64,000 nucleotides of DNA from an uncultured Oleiphilus sp. (GCA_913020045.1 CAJWBE010000002.1:1-64000); one strand, 5' to 3'; numbered from the stretch's first letter, positions 1-8,518 are shown. Made by a program: numbers and translations. Notes: generated from the letters alone by a model not told the origin.

Positions 1-407
1 GTTTCAAGTAGCTCGGCAATTTCGTCTTTGAGTTCTTGGTCTTCGATTTTATTCGCGCTTATTTTTGCGTTCTTCAGGCTATCAATGGCTTCCTGTGTAC
101 GGCCCTGTTCGATTTTTAGTGTTGCGATAGAGTAGGCGATAGAAGACATATAGTCTTTTGAGTTGATTGCTGTCGCTTTTTCTAATGCTTTTGCATAGAT
201 CGATAAGGCATCTTCAAGCTCTTCAGTAAAGTCCGCGAGCGTTTCCCACTGAACCGGGTGGTCTTTGTCCGTATTGTCGTTATCAACGCAGATGTCATTG
301 AGCTCAGCATAGAGCTTGGCGAATGCTTCGTTGTCCTCTTGATTGACGGCTTCCATTAGGTTTTCGGCTAAGTCATGAACCGCTTTATATATTCTGGTAT
401 TCATCAT
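1..407 (-). CDS. Helical-repeat (TPR-like) hypothetical protein, 3' end missing
   Basis: A reading frame runs on the minus strand from ATG at 407 to the window edge, giving 135 codons without a stop. It is acidic and almost all helix-forming. The segment around residues 65-110 (ALSIYAKALEKA, then IEQGRTQEAIDSLKNA) has the small/large residue spacing of a tetratricopeptide repeat. Two ATG codons are adjacent (407 and 404); an AAGG lies about 9 bases upstream of the first. I see no signal peptide or membrane segment, so it is probably cytoplasmic. I do not recognise a specific family and the C-terminus is not in the window. The TPR-like fold is inference; that it is a real gene is likely from frame length and codon pattern. 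Confidence 0.6.
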   Translation of the reverse strand, partial: MMNTRIYKAVHDLAENLMEAVNQEDNEAFAKLYAELNDICVDNDNTDKDHPVQWETLADFTEELEDALSIYAKALEKATAINSKDYMSSIAYSIATLKIEQGRTQEAIDSLKNAKISANKIEDQELKDEIAELLE

Positions 408-516
408 CGTTGGGAGCCTTTATGTTCAGACTGGAAAATAGCTGGTTGTTTTCGATAGATTCAATTATGGCATATAGATGCAGATAGATATGCGCTTATT
501 TGGTTAGCGAGAACGC

Positions 517-834
517 TCAATCATGTTTGTTTTTTGGGTCAGTGCCGCAGTTCCAGCATAGCTCGAAGGCAGGCTCATTTGTTTCGTTGCATTTAACACA
601 GTGCCAAGACGTCGCGCTTAAGTCACCAACGAGCGCTCTTTCTACGATCGCTTCGGCGCGGCTCTTATCGAGGTCGGAAACGCGAACTTCAGGCCATACT
701 TCGATGGGTGGCACTTCGCCTGCGGCAGACGTAGCGATGTCATTTCGGATTTCGCAGGTGATCCCTTCGCGTTCAAGCAGGTTTTTCATGTTGTATGCGA
801 TCATGATATTGGCGTGTGAAAACACTCTAGTCAT
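517..834 (-). CDS. DUF2007 domain protein with C-terminal zinc ribbon
   Basis: A 105-residue protein. Residues 1-70 fit the DUF2007 ('putative signal transducing protein') pattern: a short start with SHANIMIAYNMKNLLEREGI, then the EIRND and PEVRVSDLDKSRAEAI segments, as in small GlnB-like folds of unknown role. Residues 79-96 hold Cys79, Cys82, Cys93 and Cys96, a CxxC-x10-CxxC set that should bind one zinc in the manner of a RanBP2-type ribbon. Its ATG overlaps the TGA of the LysR gene upstream (ATGA at 834-831), so the two are probably translationally coupled. Molecular function is unknown; family assignment is by pattern memory, not by search. Confidence 0.85.
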   Translation of the reverse strand: MTRVFSHANIMIAYNMKNLLEREGITCEIRNDIATSAAGEVPPIEVWPEVRVSDLDKSRAEAIVERALVGDLSATSWHCVKCNETNEPAFELCWNCGTDPKNKHD

Positions 835-1772
835 AAGAAAATACCCATGCGGCGTTTAGATTGGTTTGGTCGGGACTGATCGAACTGACCAAAAATGTCA
901 AAAATGACCTGACGCATCCATTGATGGGCTTTGTCGTTTTCGTAGTTGGCGGCCCAATATAAATGCCAGTCGAGATTAGGCAGGTCGAAGGGTAAGTCGA
1001 GTATTTGTAGATCGCTATCGTTGGCAAGTGTTTGGGGTATGGTCAGCAATAAATCGCTCGTCTTAACAATAGGGGGAGCGGCGCGAGAGTGTTGCACGCG
1101 CAGCTTGATATTTCGTTCCTTGCCTAGCTGATTAAGTGTCATATCAATATAGCCCTGACCGCGACGACGACTTGATATATGTATGTGGGACGCTGCCAAA
1201 TACTGGTCCATTGAAATTGTCCCCTGAATCGTCGGATGGTCTTTACGTGTGACACAAACAAAGTGCTCATGCGTTAGAGACTGATGGTTCAATGTTGGCT
1301 CGTTCAATACGGGCACGTCTAGTGCGAAATCCAGTTGTCCGGCCGTGAACTCTCGTTCTAACTCGTTACGCGGTACCGCGTAGCTTTCGATAAAGATATT
1401 TGGCGCTTCTTGCTCCAAAAACTTAATCAAGAGAGGCAATAGGTAGGACTCAGAGGTGTCATTCATCGCAAAAGCAAAACGGCGCGATGACGTTTTTGGG
1501 TCGAAATCATCATGCTCGTTAAGCGCGCTTTCTAAATTGCCTAGCGCAAAGCGGACTCGTTCAATAATATTTTCCGCTAGTGGGGTGGGCACCATTTGGC
1601 CTTGTTGGCGCACGAAAAGTTTGTCGTCGAAGGTTTGTCTAAGGCGGGCGAGGGCATTGCTGACGGCAGGTTGTGTGATATGCAGTATGTCAGATGCTTT
1701 GGTTAGATTGCGTTCTCGGTAGATAACATCGAATACGACAAAGAGGTTCAGATCTACTTTGTTTAACTGCAT
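831..1772 (-). CDS. LysR-family transcriptional regulator
   Basis: A 313-residue LTTR. The N-terminal winged helix-turn-helix is clear at about residues 7-60 (NLTKASDILHITQPAVSNAL and LRQTFDDKLFVRQ), followed by a periplasmic-binding-protein-like effector domain. I chose ATG at 1772, preceded by AAAGGC, over a TTG at 1814 that would add 14 residues without homology to the family. It is divergent from the acyl-CoA dehydrogenase operon starting at 1942, and LTTRs commonly control the divergent neighbour, so it is the likely regulator of that pathway (inference). Its stop overlaps the start of the DUF2007 gene. The effector-domain sequence resembles the NodD/NahR/SyrM-like branch; the inducer cannot be read from sequence. 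Confidence 0.92.
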   Translation of the reverse strand: MQLNKVDLNLFVVFDVIYRERNLTKASDILHITQPAVSNALARLRQTFDDKLFVRQQGQMVPTPLAENIIERVRFALGNLESALNEHDDFDPKTSSRRFAFAMNDTSESYLLPLLIKFLEQEAPNIFIESYAVPRNELEREFTAGQLDFALDVPVLNEPTLNHQSLTHEHFVCVTRKDHPTIQGTISMDQYLAASHIHISSRRRGQGYIDMTLNQLGKERNIKLRVQHSRAAPPIVKTSDLLLTIPQTLANDSDLQILDLPFDLPNLDWHLYWAANYENDKAHQWMRQVIFDIFGQFDQSRPNQSKRRMGIFL

Positions 1773-1859
1773 CAATGTGGCGCCTTTATAATCACGGAGG
1801 CTTATTTTAGTCAATAAATTAAATAAATTTCAATGATATTTGTGCGCGTGATTTAATTT

Positions 1860-1900
1860 CTCCCCGTTTTTGGGAGTCGTTTTTTATTAACGATGACTCC
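1860..1900. promoter_or_regulatory. Inverted repeats between lysR and the acyl-CoA dehydrogenase operon
   Basis: The 169-base divergent spacer holds two overlapping dyads: CTCCC (1860-1864) with GGGAG (1872-1876), and GGAGTC (1873-1878) with GACTCC (1895-1900). The second is extended by GTT/AAC with a three-base bulge. They lie between two divergent start codons, where a LysR operator would be expected, or they could form a leader hairpin in the operon transcript. No convincing -35/-10 pair stood out. Assignment as an operator is inference. Confidence 0.3.
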
Positions 1901-1941
1901 TTACTTAAAAAACTATCCGCAAATGAACCAAGGCGATGTTT

Positions 1942-3162
1942 ATGGAATTCGAATATTCTGATAAAACCAAACAGTTGATTAAACAGGTGCAGAACTTTTT
2001 AGACACGCATTTGTATCCCATAGAGCAAGAGCTGAATGACATCATAGAAAACGGCGAAGATCGTTGGGCCATACCTCCTCAAATAGAAGAGCTAAAAGGC
2101 TTAGCGAAAGCCCAAGGTTTGTGGAATTTGTTTTTGCCAGAGAGTGATGACGGCTATGGCCTCACTAACTTGGAATATGCACCATTAGCTGAAATTATGG
2201 GCCGTACGCGTTTCGCTTCTGAGATTTTTAACTGTAGTGCGCCCGATACTGGGAACATGGAGGTGCTTGCTCGATACGGCTCAGCAGCTCAGCAGGAAGA
2301 GTGGCTCAAGCCTTTGCTAGCTGGTGAGATACGCTCTGCATTTGCGATGACAGAGCCTGAAGTGGCGTCTTGTGATGCCACGAATATAGAAACAAGCATT
2401 GAGCGCGATGGTGATGAGTATGTCATCAATGGACGCAAATGGTATATCTCTGGCGCGTGTGACCCGCGTTGTAAAATATTGATTGTGATGGGCAAAACTG
2501 ACCCTGAAAATGAAAACAGGCATCAGCAGCAATCTCAGGTATTGGTACCGATCAATACGCCGGGCGTGACGATTGTGCGGCCGATGAAAGTATTTGGAAA
2601 TGATGATGCGCCAGAAGGGCATGCTGAAATTACATTCGAGAATGTACGTGTGCCAGTCGATAATATTATTTTGGGCGAAGGGCGTGGTTTTGAAATTGCC
2701 CAGGGTCGCTTGGGGCCAGGTAGAATTCATCATTGCATGCGCCTGGTTGGTGCCGCCCAGCGTTCATTAGAGCTAATGTGCGCGCGAGCGGAGCAGCGAG
2801 TGGCGTTCCATAAACCGCTAAGCAAACAGGGCTCTGTGCGAGAAGACATTGCTAAGTCAGCGTGCGAAATAGAGCAAGCGCGTTTGTTAACGCTCAAGGC
2901 AGCAGATGCTATGGATCGTGTCGGTAACAAAGGTGCTAAACAGTTAATCTCAATGATTAAGATTGTCGCGCCGCAGATGGCATGTGACGTCATTGACCGT
3001 GCAATGCAGATTCATGGTGCGGCGGGATTGAGTCAGGATTTCTTTTTTGCGCAGGCATATCAAATGGCTCGTACGATTCGTTTGGCTGACGGTCCAGATC
3101 AAGTACATATGATGCAGCTTGGTAGAGGATTGGCGGCGGGTTATGGCGCGCTAGCCAAATAG
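1942..3162 (+). CDS. Acyl-CoA dehydrogenase, ACAD10/11-LvaC type
   Basis: A 406-residue FAD enzyme expected to oxidise or dehydrate an acyl-CoA in the cytoplasm. Domains follow the ACAD order: N-terminal helical region, middle beta domain with [11 protein letters not shown] near residue 137, and a C-terminal helical domain ending [11 protein letters not shown] and [10 protein letters not shown]. In classical ACADs the corresponding loop carries the catalytic Glu (YEGT); here it reads ADGP, as in the ACAD10/11-like branch. ATG 1942 was chosen over ATG 1936 because AAGG at 1930-1933 is correctly spaced only for the former. The next gene encodes an APH-type kinase; these two domains are fused in human ACAD10/11 and are partners in the lva levulinate pathway of Pseudomonas putida. 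The substrate is therefore guessed to be a 4-hydroxyacyl-CoA; a plain branched-chain or steroid side-chain ACAD remains possible. Confidence 0.9.
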   Translation: MEFEYSDKTKQLIKQVQNFLDTHLYPIEQELNDIIENGEDRWAIPPQIEELKGLAKAQGLWNLFLPESDDGYGLTNLEYAPLAEIMGRTRFASEIFNCSAPDTGNMEVLARYGSAAQQEEWLKPLLAGEIRSAFAMTEPEVASCDATNIETSIERDGDEYVINGRKWYISGACDPRCKILIVMGKTDPENENRHQQQSQVLVPINTPGVTIVRPMKVFGNDDAPEGHAEITFENVRVPVDNIILGEGRGFEIAQGRLGPGRIHHCMRLVGAAQRSLELMCARAEQRVAFHKPLSKQGSVREDIAKSACEIEQARLLTLKAADAMDRVGNKGAKQLISMIKIVAPQMACDVIDRAMQIHGAAGLSQDFFFAQAYQMARTIRLADGPDQVHMMQLGRGLAAGYGALAK

Positions 3163-3236
3163 AAATCGAGATTGCTCGCTTTGGTTAGACTGTTCTGGGT
3201 GTCCCTGAGCAGTTTGGCCAAACCTTCAACGTAGAA

Positions 3237-4286
3237 ATGGGAAATAACATGAGTGAAGTGCTAGATGGCTTAGACGAGCTGAAGCTTGCGGAATATCTAA
3301 CGGAGCATGTCGCAGGATTCGAAGGCCCGTTACGTAGCAAAAAGTTTACCGGTGGCCAGTCAAACCCTACTTACTTGATTGAGGCGAAAAGCGGCGATTA
3401 CGTGCTACGTCGTCAACCACCTGGGAAATTGCTGAAGTCAGCACATGCGGTAGATCGCGAATTTCGTGTTTACGAAGCCTTGGCGAGGTCTGACGTTCCT
3501 GTGCCAAAAGTCTTTCATCTGTGTGAAGACCCGACCGTTTTGGGGTCTATGTTCTATGTGATGGAGCATTGCGATGGTCGAATTTTTTGGGGAGCATCAT
3601 TACCTGAGTTCGGCTCAAACGACGAACGCGCAGCCGCTTATGACAACATGAATAAAGTACTTGTTGCGATTCATAGTGTCGACGTCGAGGCGCTGGGTTT
3701 GTCAGACTACGGCAAACCGGGAAATTATTTTGAGCGTCAGTTAGGTCGCTGGACTAAGCAATATCGAGCATCGGAGATCGACAAAATTCCTGCAATGGAT
3801 CAGTTGATTGAGTGGCTTGAAAACAACATGCCTGAAGATGATGGCAAGGTGTCGTTAGTGCATGGCGATTACCGCTTGGACAATATGATTTTTGCACCTG
3901 ACAGCCCAGATGTCATTGCGGTATTGGATTGGGAGTTGTCGACGCTTGGCCACCCTTATGCTGACTTAGCGTATCAATGTATGCAGTTGCGCATGCCGGC
4001 TGCGCCTAAAGGGATGAGTGGTTTAGCGGGCGTTGATCGCGCTGCGCTGGGGATACCTGAAGAGAAAGAATATGTTGCTCAGTATTGTGAGCGAATGGGC
4101 ATTGACCATATCGATCACTGGGCTTTCTATTTGGCTTTTAGCTTCTTCAGATTGGCTGCGATTGCTCAAGGCGTTGCTAAGCGAGCACAAGAAGGGAATG
4201 CGTCGAGCAAAGAGGCGAGTAAGGTCGGAAGTTATGTTGCTCCGTTAGCAATGGGCGCTTTACATGTCATTAAGTCAGAGGCTTGA
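3237..4286 (+). CDS. APH-family phosphotransferase (ACAD10/11 N-domain, LvaA-like)
   Basis: A 349-residue kinase-fold protein. It has the nucleotide-binding N-lobe (KKFTGGQSNPTYLI, then YVLRRQPPG), the catalytic loop HGDYRLDNM and the metal-binding VLDWELSTLGHP, so it should be an active small-molecule kinase. The family (also called FadE36-like) includes the N-terminal domain of ACAD10/11 and LvaA, which phosphorylate the hydroxyl of 4-hydroxyacyl-CoA before the ACAD eliminates phosphate. It lies 74 bases after the dehydrogenase, in the same operon. Despite the family name it is not expected to confer aminoglycoside resistance. The start is either ATG 3237 or ATG 3249; neither has a strong ribosome site, and the upstream one is used here. 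Confidence 0.88.
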   Translation: MGNNMSEVLDGLDELKLAEYLTEHVAGFEGPLRSKKFTGGQSNPTYLIEAKSGDYVLRRQPPGKLLKSAHAVDREFRVYEALARSDVPVPKVFHLCEDPTVLGSMFYVMEHCDGRIFWGASLPEFGSNDERAAAYDNMNKVLVAIHSVDVEALGLSDYGKPGNYFERQLGRWTKQYRASEIDKIPAMDQLIEWLENNMPEDDGKVSLVHGDYRLDNMIFAPDSPDVIAVLDWELSTLGHPYADLAYQCMQLRMPAAPKGMSGLAGVDRAALGIPEEKEYVAQYCERMGIDHIDHWAFYLAFSFFRLAAIAQGVAKRAQEGNASSKEASKVGSYVAPLAMGALHVIKSEA

Positions 4287-4332
4287 GAAATCTTGCAAAG
4301 ATTGAACCTGATCACCAAGGATATTTAGTTAT

Positions 4333-5328
4333 ATGAAAGCGATAGTATGTGAAGAGTTTGGACCAGTGTCAGAGTTGGCCTATAAAGATATTGATGAGCC
4401 ACAACCAGGTAAAGGCGAGGTGCGTGTCATAGTGCGCGCGGCCGGCGTGAACTTTCCAGATGGATTGTTGGTGCAAGGCTTATATCAAGTTAAGCCTGAT
4501 CGTCCGTTTGTTCCGGGCGCAGAATTTTGTGGAGAGGTTGAGGCCTTAGGTGAAGGCGTTAAGCATTTAAAGGTAGGCCAGCGCTTTATTTGTTCGAGTC
4601 GAACGTATGGCGGTTTTGCAGACAAGGCAATTGTTGATGCGCGTATGGTTATGCCTGTGACGGACGACGTGCCCGATATTGATGCGGCAAACTTGTTGTG
4701 TGCTCATGGCACTGCGCATCACGCGTTAAAACAACGCGCTCGATTAAAAGCGAAAGAAACTTTGGTGGTTTTGGGCGCTGCAGGTGGGACCGGCATTGCG
4801 GCGGTTCAAATCGGTAAGGCGATGGGCGCTCGTGTTATTGCAGCATGTTCTAGCGCTGAAAAACTGGCGCTAGCGAAAGCCAATGGCGCCGATGAATTAA
4901 TAAACTATTCGGAAGAAGATCTTAAGTCGCGAATTAAAGAGCTAACCGGCGGCAAAGGTGCGGATGTGGTTTATGACCCTGTCGGCGGCGATGCGTTTGA
5001 TGCGTGCTCTCGGTCGATGGCGCGTAATGGCCGTCTGTTGATCGTTGGTTTTGCGTCAGGGACTATTCCTCAGTTTCCGGTGAACCTCTCGTTGGTTAAA
5101 GAATACAGTGTCGTGGGCGTGTTCTGGGGAAGTTTTGTTGCGCACGAACCTATGGTGTTTATGCAGAATATGCAGGAGCTATTCGGGTGGTATCGCGATG
5201 GAAAAATTCACCTTGAAACAGATGAGGTGTTTCCATTATCTCGCACTCAGGATGCATTAAATAAAGTACTGGGACGGGAAGTGAAAGGTAAAGTCGTATT
5301 GGTACCAGACCATCTTATGCCTCGTTAG
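4333..5328 (+). CDS. NADPH:quinone oxidoreductase-like MDR enzyme
   Basis: A 331-residue zinc-independent medium-chain dehydrogenase/reductase. The N-terminal GroES-like domain carries RAAGVNFPDGLLVQGLYQ and PFVPGAEFCGEVEALGEGV. The Rossmann motif AAGGTGIAAVQIGKAMGARV lies at about residues 154-173. The zinc ligands of alcohol dehydrogenases are absent. Such enzymes reduce quinones or the double bond of enoyl-type substrates with NADPH. It is 46 bases after the kinase gene and probably co-transcribed. In this operon it might reduce an enoyl-CoA or aldehyde intermediate; that is a guess from context only. ATG 4333 is the only well-placed start. Confidence 0.88.
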   Translation: MKAIVCEEFGPVSELAYKDIDEPQPGKGEVRVIVRAAGVNFPDGLLVQGLYQVKPDRPFVPGAEFCGEVEALGEGVKHLKVGQRFICSSRTYGGFADKAIVDARMVMPVTDDVPDIDAANLLCAHGTAHHALKQRARLKAKETLVVLGAAGGTGIAAVQIGKAMGARVIAACSSAEKLALAKANGADELINYSEEDLKSRIKELTGGKGADVVYDPVGGDAFDACSRSMARNGRLLIVGFASGTIPQFPVNLSLVKEYSVVGVFWGSFVAHEPMVFMQNMQELFGWYRDGKIHLETDEVFPLSRTQDALNKVLGREVKGKVVLVPDHLMPR

Positions 5329-5379
5329 TTCGATGGCAATTATTATGTCAATTTCAAGTCAATATTAAGGGTGAAGTGA

Positions 5380-6144
5380 GTGACTACAAAATTATTTGAT
5401 CTAACGGATAGAATTGCATTGGTAACCGGCGCGAGCCGAGGTATTGGCGAGTCAATTGCCAAGTTGCTAGGTGAGCAAGGGGCGCATGTCATTGTCTCTA
5501 GTCGTAAAGTTGAAGACTGCCAGCGCGTGGCTGATGAAATAAAGGAAGCGGGCGGTTCGGCTGAAGCGCTAGCCTGTCATGTCGGCGATATGACCCAGAT
5601 TCAAGAAGCATTTGCATACATTAAAAACCAGCATGGCCGTTTGAATATTCTGGTAAACAACGCAGCGGCTAACCCGTACTTCGGGCATATTTTAGATACG
5701 GATATTGGCGCATTCAATAAGACGGTTGACGTTAATATTCGCGGTTACTTTTTCATGTCGATAGAAGCCGGAAAGCTGATGCGCGAGAACGGCGGCGGCA
5801 GCATTGTGAATACTGCTTCTGTGAACGGCTTACAGCCGGGGATGATGCAGGGTATTTATTCAATTTCAAAAGCGGCTGTTATCAATATGACAAAGTCTTT
5901 TGCGAAAGAATGTGCAGGTCTGAATATTCGAGTGAATGCTTTGTTGCCAGGGTTGACCAAAACAAAGTTTGCGGGTGCGTTGTTTGATAACGATGCGATG
6001 TACAAAATGGCGATGCAGCAGATACCAATGCGACGCCATGCCGACCCAGAAGAAATGGCCGGCACCGTGTTATACCTCGTCAGCGATGCATCTTCATACA
6101 CAACGGGCGAATGCATCGTTGTGGATGGCGGGCTAACCATTTAA
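5380..6144 (+). CDS. Short-chain dehydrogenase/reductase
   Basis: A 254-residue classical SDR. Cofactor motif TGASRGIG at residues 16-23, structural NNAA motif, and active-site Ser plus YSISK (Tyr and Lys) are all intact. The C-terminus ends with TTGECIVVDGGLTI, as in FabG/DHRS4-like enzymes. Arg following the glycine motif region favours NADP(H). It should interconvert a hydroxyl and a keto group on an acyl-CoA-like substrate. GTG at 5380 is the start: AAGG lies 9 bases upstream, and the GTG at 5371 runs into a stop. It is 51 bases after the MDR gene within the catabolic operon. Confidence 0.9.
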   Translation: MTTKLFDLTDRIALVTGASRGIGESIAKLLGEQGAHVIVSSRKVEDCQRVADEIKEAGGSAEALACHVGDMTQIQEAFAYIKNQHGRLNILVNNAAANPYFGHILDTDIGAFNKTVDVNIRGYFFMSIEAGKLMRENGGGSIVNTASVNGLQPGMMQGIYSISKAAVINMTKSFAKECAGLNIRVNALLPGLTKTKFAGALFDNDAMYKMAMQQIPMRRHADPEEMAGTVLYLVSDASSYTTGECIVVDGGLTI

Positions 6145-6180
6145 CACACGTTTAAACACATTTTTATTGAGTAGTAGATT

Positions 6181-6960
6181 ATGGATTCGTTATTAGATTT
6201 TTCTGGGAAATCGGCCCTAATTACCGGTGCGGCAAGTGGGTTTGGTCGCTCTTTAGCATATGCCTTGGGTGAGCGTGGCGCAAAACTGGTGTTGGCTGAC
6301 TACAATGCGGATGGACTTCAGGAAACCGTTGCAGAGCTTGAAGGGAAGGGCGTTGAGGTTGCTTCTTTAGTGGGCAATGTTGCTGAGGAGGCCCATGCGC
6401 AAGCCTTAGTTGAGCTTGCTGTTGAGCGCTTCGGAAAGTTGGATATGGCGGTTAATAATGCAGGCATCGCGCCGGCATTGGGACCGATGGTTCACTTAGA
6501 TGCGGATACTTTGGATCACCAGTTCAGTGTCAATGCAAAAGGCGTTGCTCTTGGAATGAAGCATCAGATGCGAGCGATGTGCGCGCAAAAAGATGGCGCT
6601 ATTTTGAACGTTAGCTCAATGGCCGGTTTGGGTGGAACACCAATGGGCTCTAGCTATGGTGCGGCAAAGCATGCGGTTATTGGTCTAACTAAAACGGCAG
6701 CAGTTGAAGTGGGTAGCTACAATGTTCGTGTTAACGCTATTTGCCCGTTCTTCACTGCTACGCCAATGGTGGATAACCCACAACTTAACCCTAAAGGTGA
6801 CATTGCGGATCTGAACAAAAACCTAGCGCGTGGTTGCCCAATGAAGCGTATTGCAAGAGTTGAGGAAATTGTTGATGTAATGGTGATGATGCTGTCACCT
6901 GCAAACACCTACATGAACGGCATAGCAGTGCCGGTTGATGGTGGAATGTCTGCGATGTAG
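6181..6960 (+). CDS. Short-chain dehydrogenase/reductase
   Basis: A 259-residue classical SDR, the second in this operon. TGAASGFG at about residues 15-22 and LADYN after beta-strand 2 (an acidic residue favouring NAD) are seen, with NNAGIAP, Ser in NVSSMAG, and YGAAK as the catalytic Tyr/Lys. Compared with the preceding SDR it is clearly a different subfamily rather than a recent duplicate. The likely role is oxidation of a 3-hydroxyacyl-CoA-type intermediate in the same pathway (inference). The gap from the previous gene is 36 bases, consistent with one transcript. Confidence 0.9.
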   Translation: MDSLLDFSGKSALITGAASGFGRSLAYALGERGAKLVLADYNADGLQETVAELEGKGVEVASLVGNVAEEAHAQALVELAVERFGKLDMAVNNAGIAPALGPMVHLDADTLDHQFSVNAKGVALGMKHQMRAMCAQKDGAILNVSSMAGLGGTPMGSSYGAAKHAVIGLTKTAAVEVGSYNVRVNAICPFFTATPMVDNPQLNPKGDIADLNKNLARGCPMKRIARVEEIVDVMVMMLSPANTYMNGIAVPVDGGMSAM

Positions 6961-7028
6961 TCATCGGAGTGTCTATCTGTGTCATGCCTTGACTATCTAT
7001 ATTCAGGGCATGATCATGGAAGGACACA

Positions 7029-7115
7029 ATGAGCGTTACGAATATCGTATTATCCACTGATTCAAATGGCTGGTACGACGTGGGTCAACAACACTATTTT
7101 CAACTATACCGATAA
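7029..7115 (+). CDS. Possible 28-residue small protein
   Basis: In the 170-base gap between the second SDR and the saccharopine-dehydrogenase-like gene, ATG at 7029 opens a 28-codon frame ending TAA at 7115. An AAGGA lies 4 bases upstream. The peptide (MSVTNIVLSTDSNGWYDVGQ and eight more residues) has no membrane segment and resembles nothing I know. It could be a genuine small gene, a coupling ORF for the next cistron, or chance. Confidence 0.2.
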   Translation: MSVTNIVLSTDSNGWYDVGQQHYFQLYR

Positions 7116-7130
7116 CAAGAGAGGATGCCG

Positions 7131-8357
7131 ATGGCGTCAAAAAGAGAATTCGACGTAATTATCTGGGGTGCTAGTGGCTTTACCGGACGTTTGGTTGCTG
7201 AGTATTACTTAAAGCAATATGGTTTGGACGGAACGCTAAAGTGGGCAATGGCGGGCAGAAGCCAAAACAAACTTGAGCAGGTTCGAAAGGAGCTGGGCAA
7301 TAAAGATGTTCCACTAATCGTGGCGGATAGCCATGATCGTGACAGCCTGGATGCTATGGTTTCTCGGGCGAAAGTTATTTGTACCACCGTTGGCCCTTAT
7401 GCGCTTTATGGTGATGAACTAGTCGCATCCTGTGTTGAGCACGGCACAGATTATTGTGACCTGGCAGGCGAGACTCAGTGGATTCGTCGCATGATAGATA
7501 GTCACAACGAAGCGGCCCAAAAATCTGGCGCACGAATTGTGCATTGTTGCGGGTTCGACTCTATTCCATCAGATCTAGGTGTGCACTATCTACAGAACGA
7601 ATGCCAAGAGCGAAAAGGCGAATACGCACAGCATGTAAAAATGCGCTTGAAGTCGGCAAAAGGCGGCTTCAGTGGTGGTACGTATGCCAGCATGAACAAT
7701 GTGATGGCTGAAGCGGCAGAGGACCCTGAAGTCTACAAGGTGCTTTTTAACCCTTATGGCTTGAACCCTCGTGGCGACATGAAAGGTCCAGATCGTGCAG
7801 ATTTACAGTCGGTTAAGCTTGATAAGGATGTTAACGCTTACATCATGCCATTTATTATGGCCGCGATTAACACGCGAGTTGTGCGCCGCAGTCATGCGTT
7901 GTTGGGATACCCCTACGGCAAGGACTTTAGATATGACGAGGCAATGATTTCGGGTAAAGGTCTTGCAGGCCGTTTGAAAGGTTATGCCGGGTTAGCGGCA
8001 TTAGCGGCAATGATGGCCGGTAAGCCTGACTCGTTGTATAAAAAAGTCATTAACAAGTTTTTCCCAGAGCCGGGTGAAGGTCCTTCGAAAGAAGAGCGCG
8101 AAGCAGGATTTTGGAATTTTACCGTTGTTGGCAAGCTAAAAGACGGTAGCGCAGTGACAGCGAGGGTAACGGGCGACCGAGATCCTGGTTACGGCTCTAC
8201 CTCTAAAATGTTGGGCGAGAGTGCTGCATGTTTAGCGCTGGATAAAAAATCGTCTCCAAAGGTTGCGGGAATATTGACGCCAGCTTCAGCAATGGGAATG
8301 ACGCTGATAGAGCGCTTGCAAAAACATGCAGGTTTGAGCTTCTCTATTAACAAATAA
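7131..8357 (+). CDS. Saccharopine dehydrogenase-like / trans-acting enoyl reductase family protein
   Basis: A 408-residue protein with an N-terminal Rossmann fold (FDVIIWGASGFTGRLVAEYY at about residues 6-25). It also has TVGPYALYGDELVASCVEHG, DYCDLAGE and HCCGFDSIPSD, which mark the family that includes eukaryotic SCCPDH and the mycobacterial trans-acting enoyl reductases. A hydrophobic alanine-rich stretch near residues 285-300 may contact membrane. It is not a lysine-pathway saccharopine dehydrogenase by context; it closes a fatty-acyl or terpenoid catabolic operon and may reduce a double bond. ATG 7131 is chosen over ATG 7125 because GAGAGG ends 6 bases before it. A strong terminator follows at 8397. 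Confidence 0.87.
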   Translation: MASKREFDVIIWGASGFTGRLVAEYYLKQYGLDGTLKWAMAGRSQNKLEQVRKELGNKDVPLIVADSHDRDSLDAMVSRAKVICTTVGPYALYGDELVASCVEHGTDYCDLAGETQWIRRMIDSHNEAAQKSGARIVHCCGFDSIPSDLGVHYLQNECQERKGEYAQHVKMRLKSAKGGFSGGTYASMNNVMAEAAEDPEVYKVLFNPYGLNPRGDMKGPDRADLQSVKLDKDVNAYIMPFIMAAINTRVVRRSHALLGYPYGKDFRYDEAMISGKGLAGRLKGYAGLAALAAMMAGKPDSLYKKVINKFFPEPGEGPSKEEREAGFWNFTVVGKLKDGSAVTARVTGDRDPGYGSTSKMLGESAACLALDKKSSPKVAGILTPASAMGMTLIERLQKHAGLSFSINK

Positions 8358-8396
8358 ACGTTTCAAATTTCAGCGTCGACTGCAAGGGATTGTGTT

Positions 8397-8452
8397 AAAA
8401 GCCGGCGTATTGATGATCTCACTAAGAGATGTATCAATACGCCGGCTTTTTT
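8397..8452. terminator. Strong, bidirectional rho-independent terminator
   Basis: GCCGGCGTATTGAT (8401-8414) pairs with ATCAATACGCCGGC (8433-8446), a 14-base-pair stem. A GATCTC/GAGAT pairing lies inside the loop, the stem is flanked by AAAA on the left and it is followed by TTTTTT on the right. It ends the 1942-8357 operon. On the minus strand the stem is followed by TTTT, so it can also stop the EAL/HDOD transcript converging from 8519. Confidence 0.92.
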
Positions 8453-8518
8453 GTATTGCGTACTGAGGTATTGTCGCTAATTAAACTTGCCTATCTAATG
8501 GTGGTTTTGTGCGTTCTC

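Noticed and set aside
3237-4286. Aminoglycoside resistance gene
   Set aside because: The APH fold is shared, but the gene is embedded in an acyl-CoA operon and follows the ACAD10/11-type sequence pattern.
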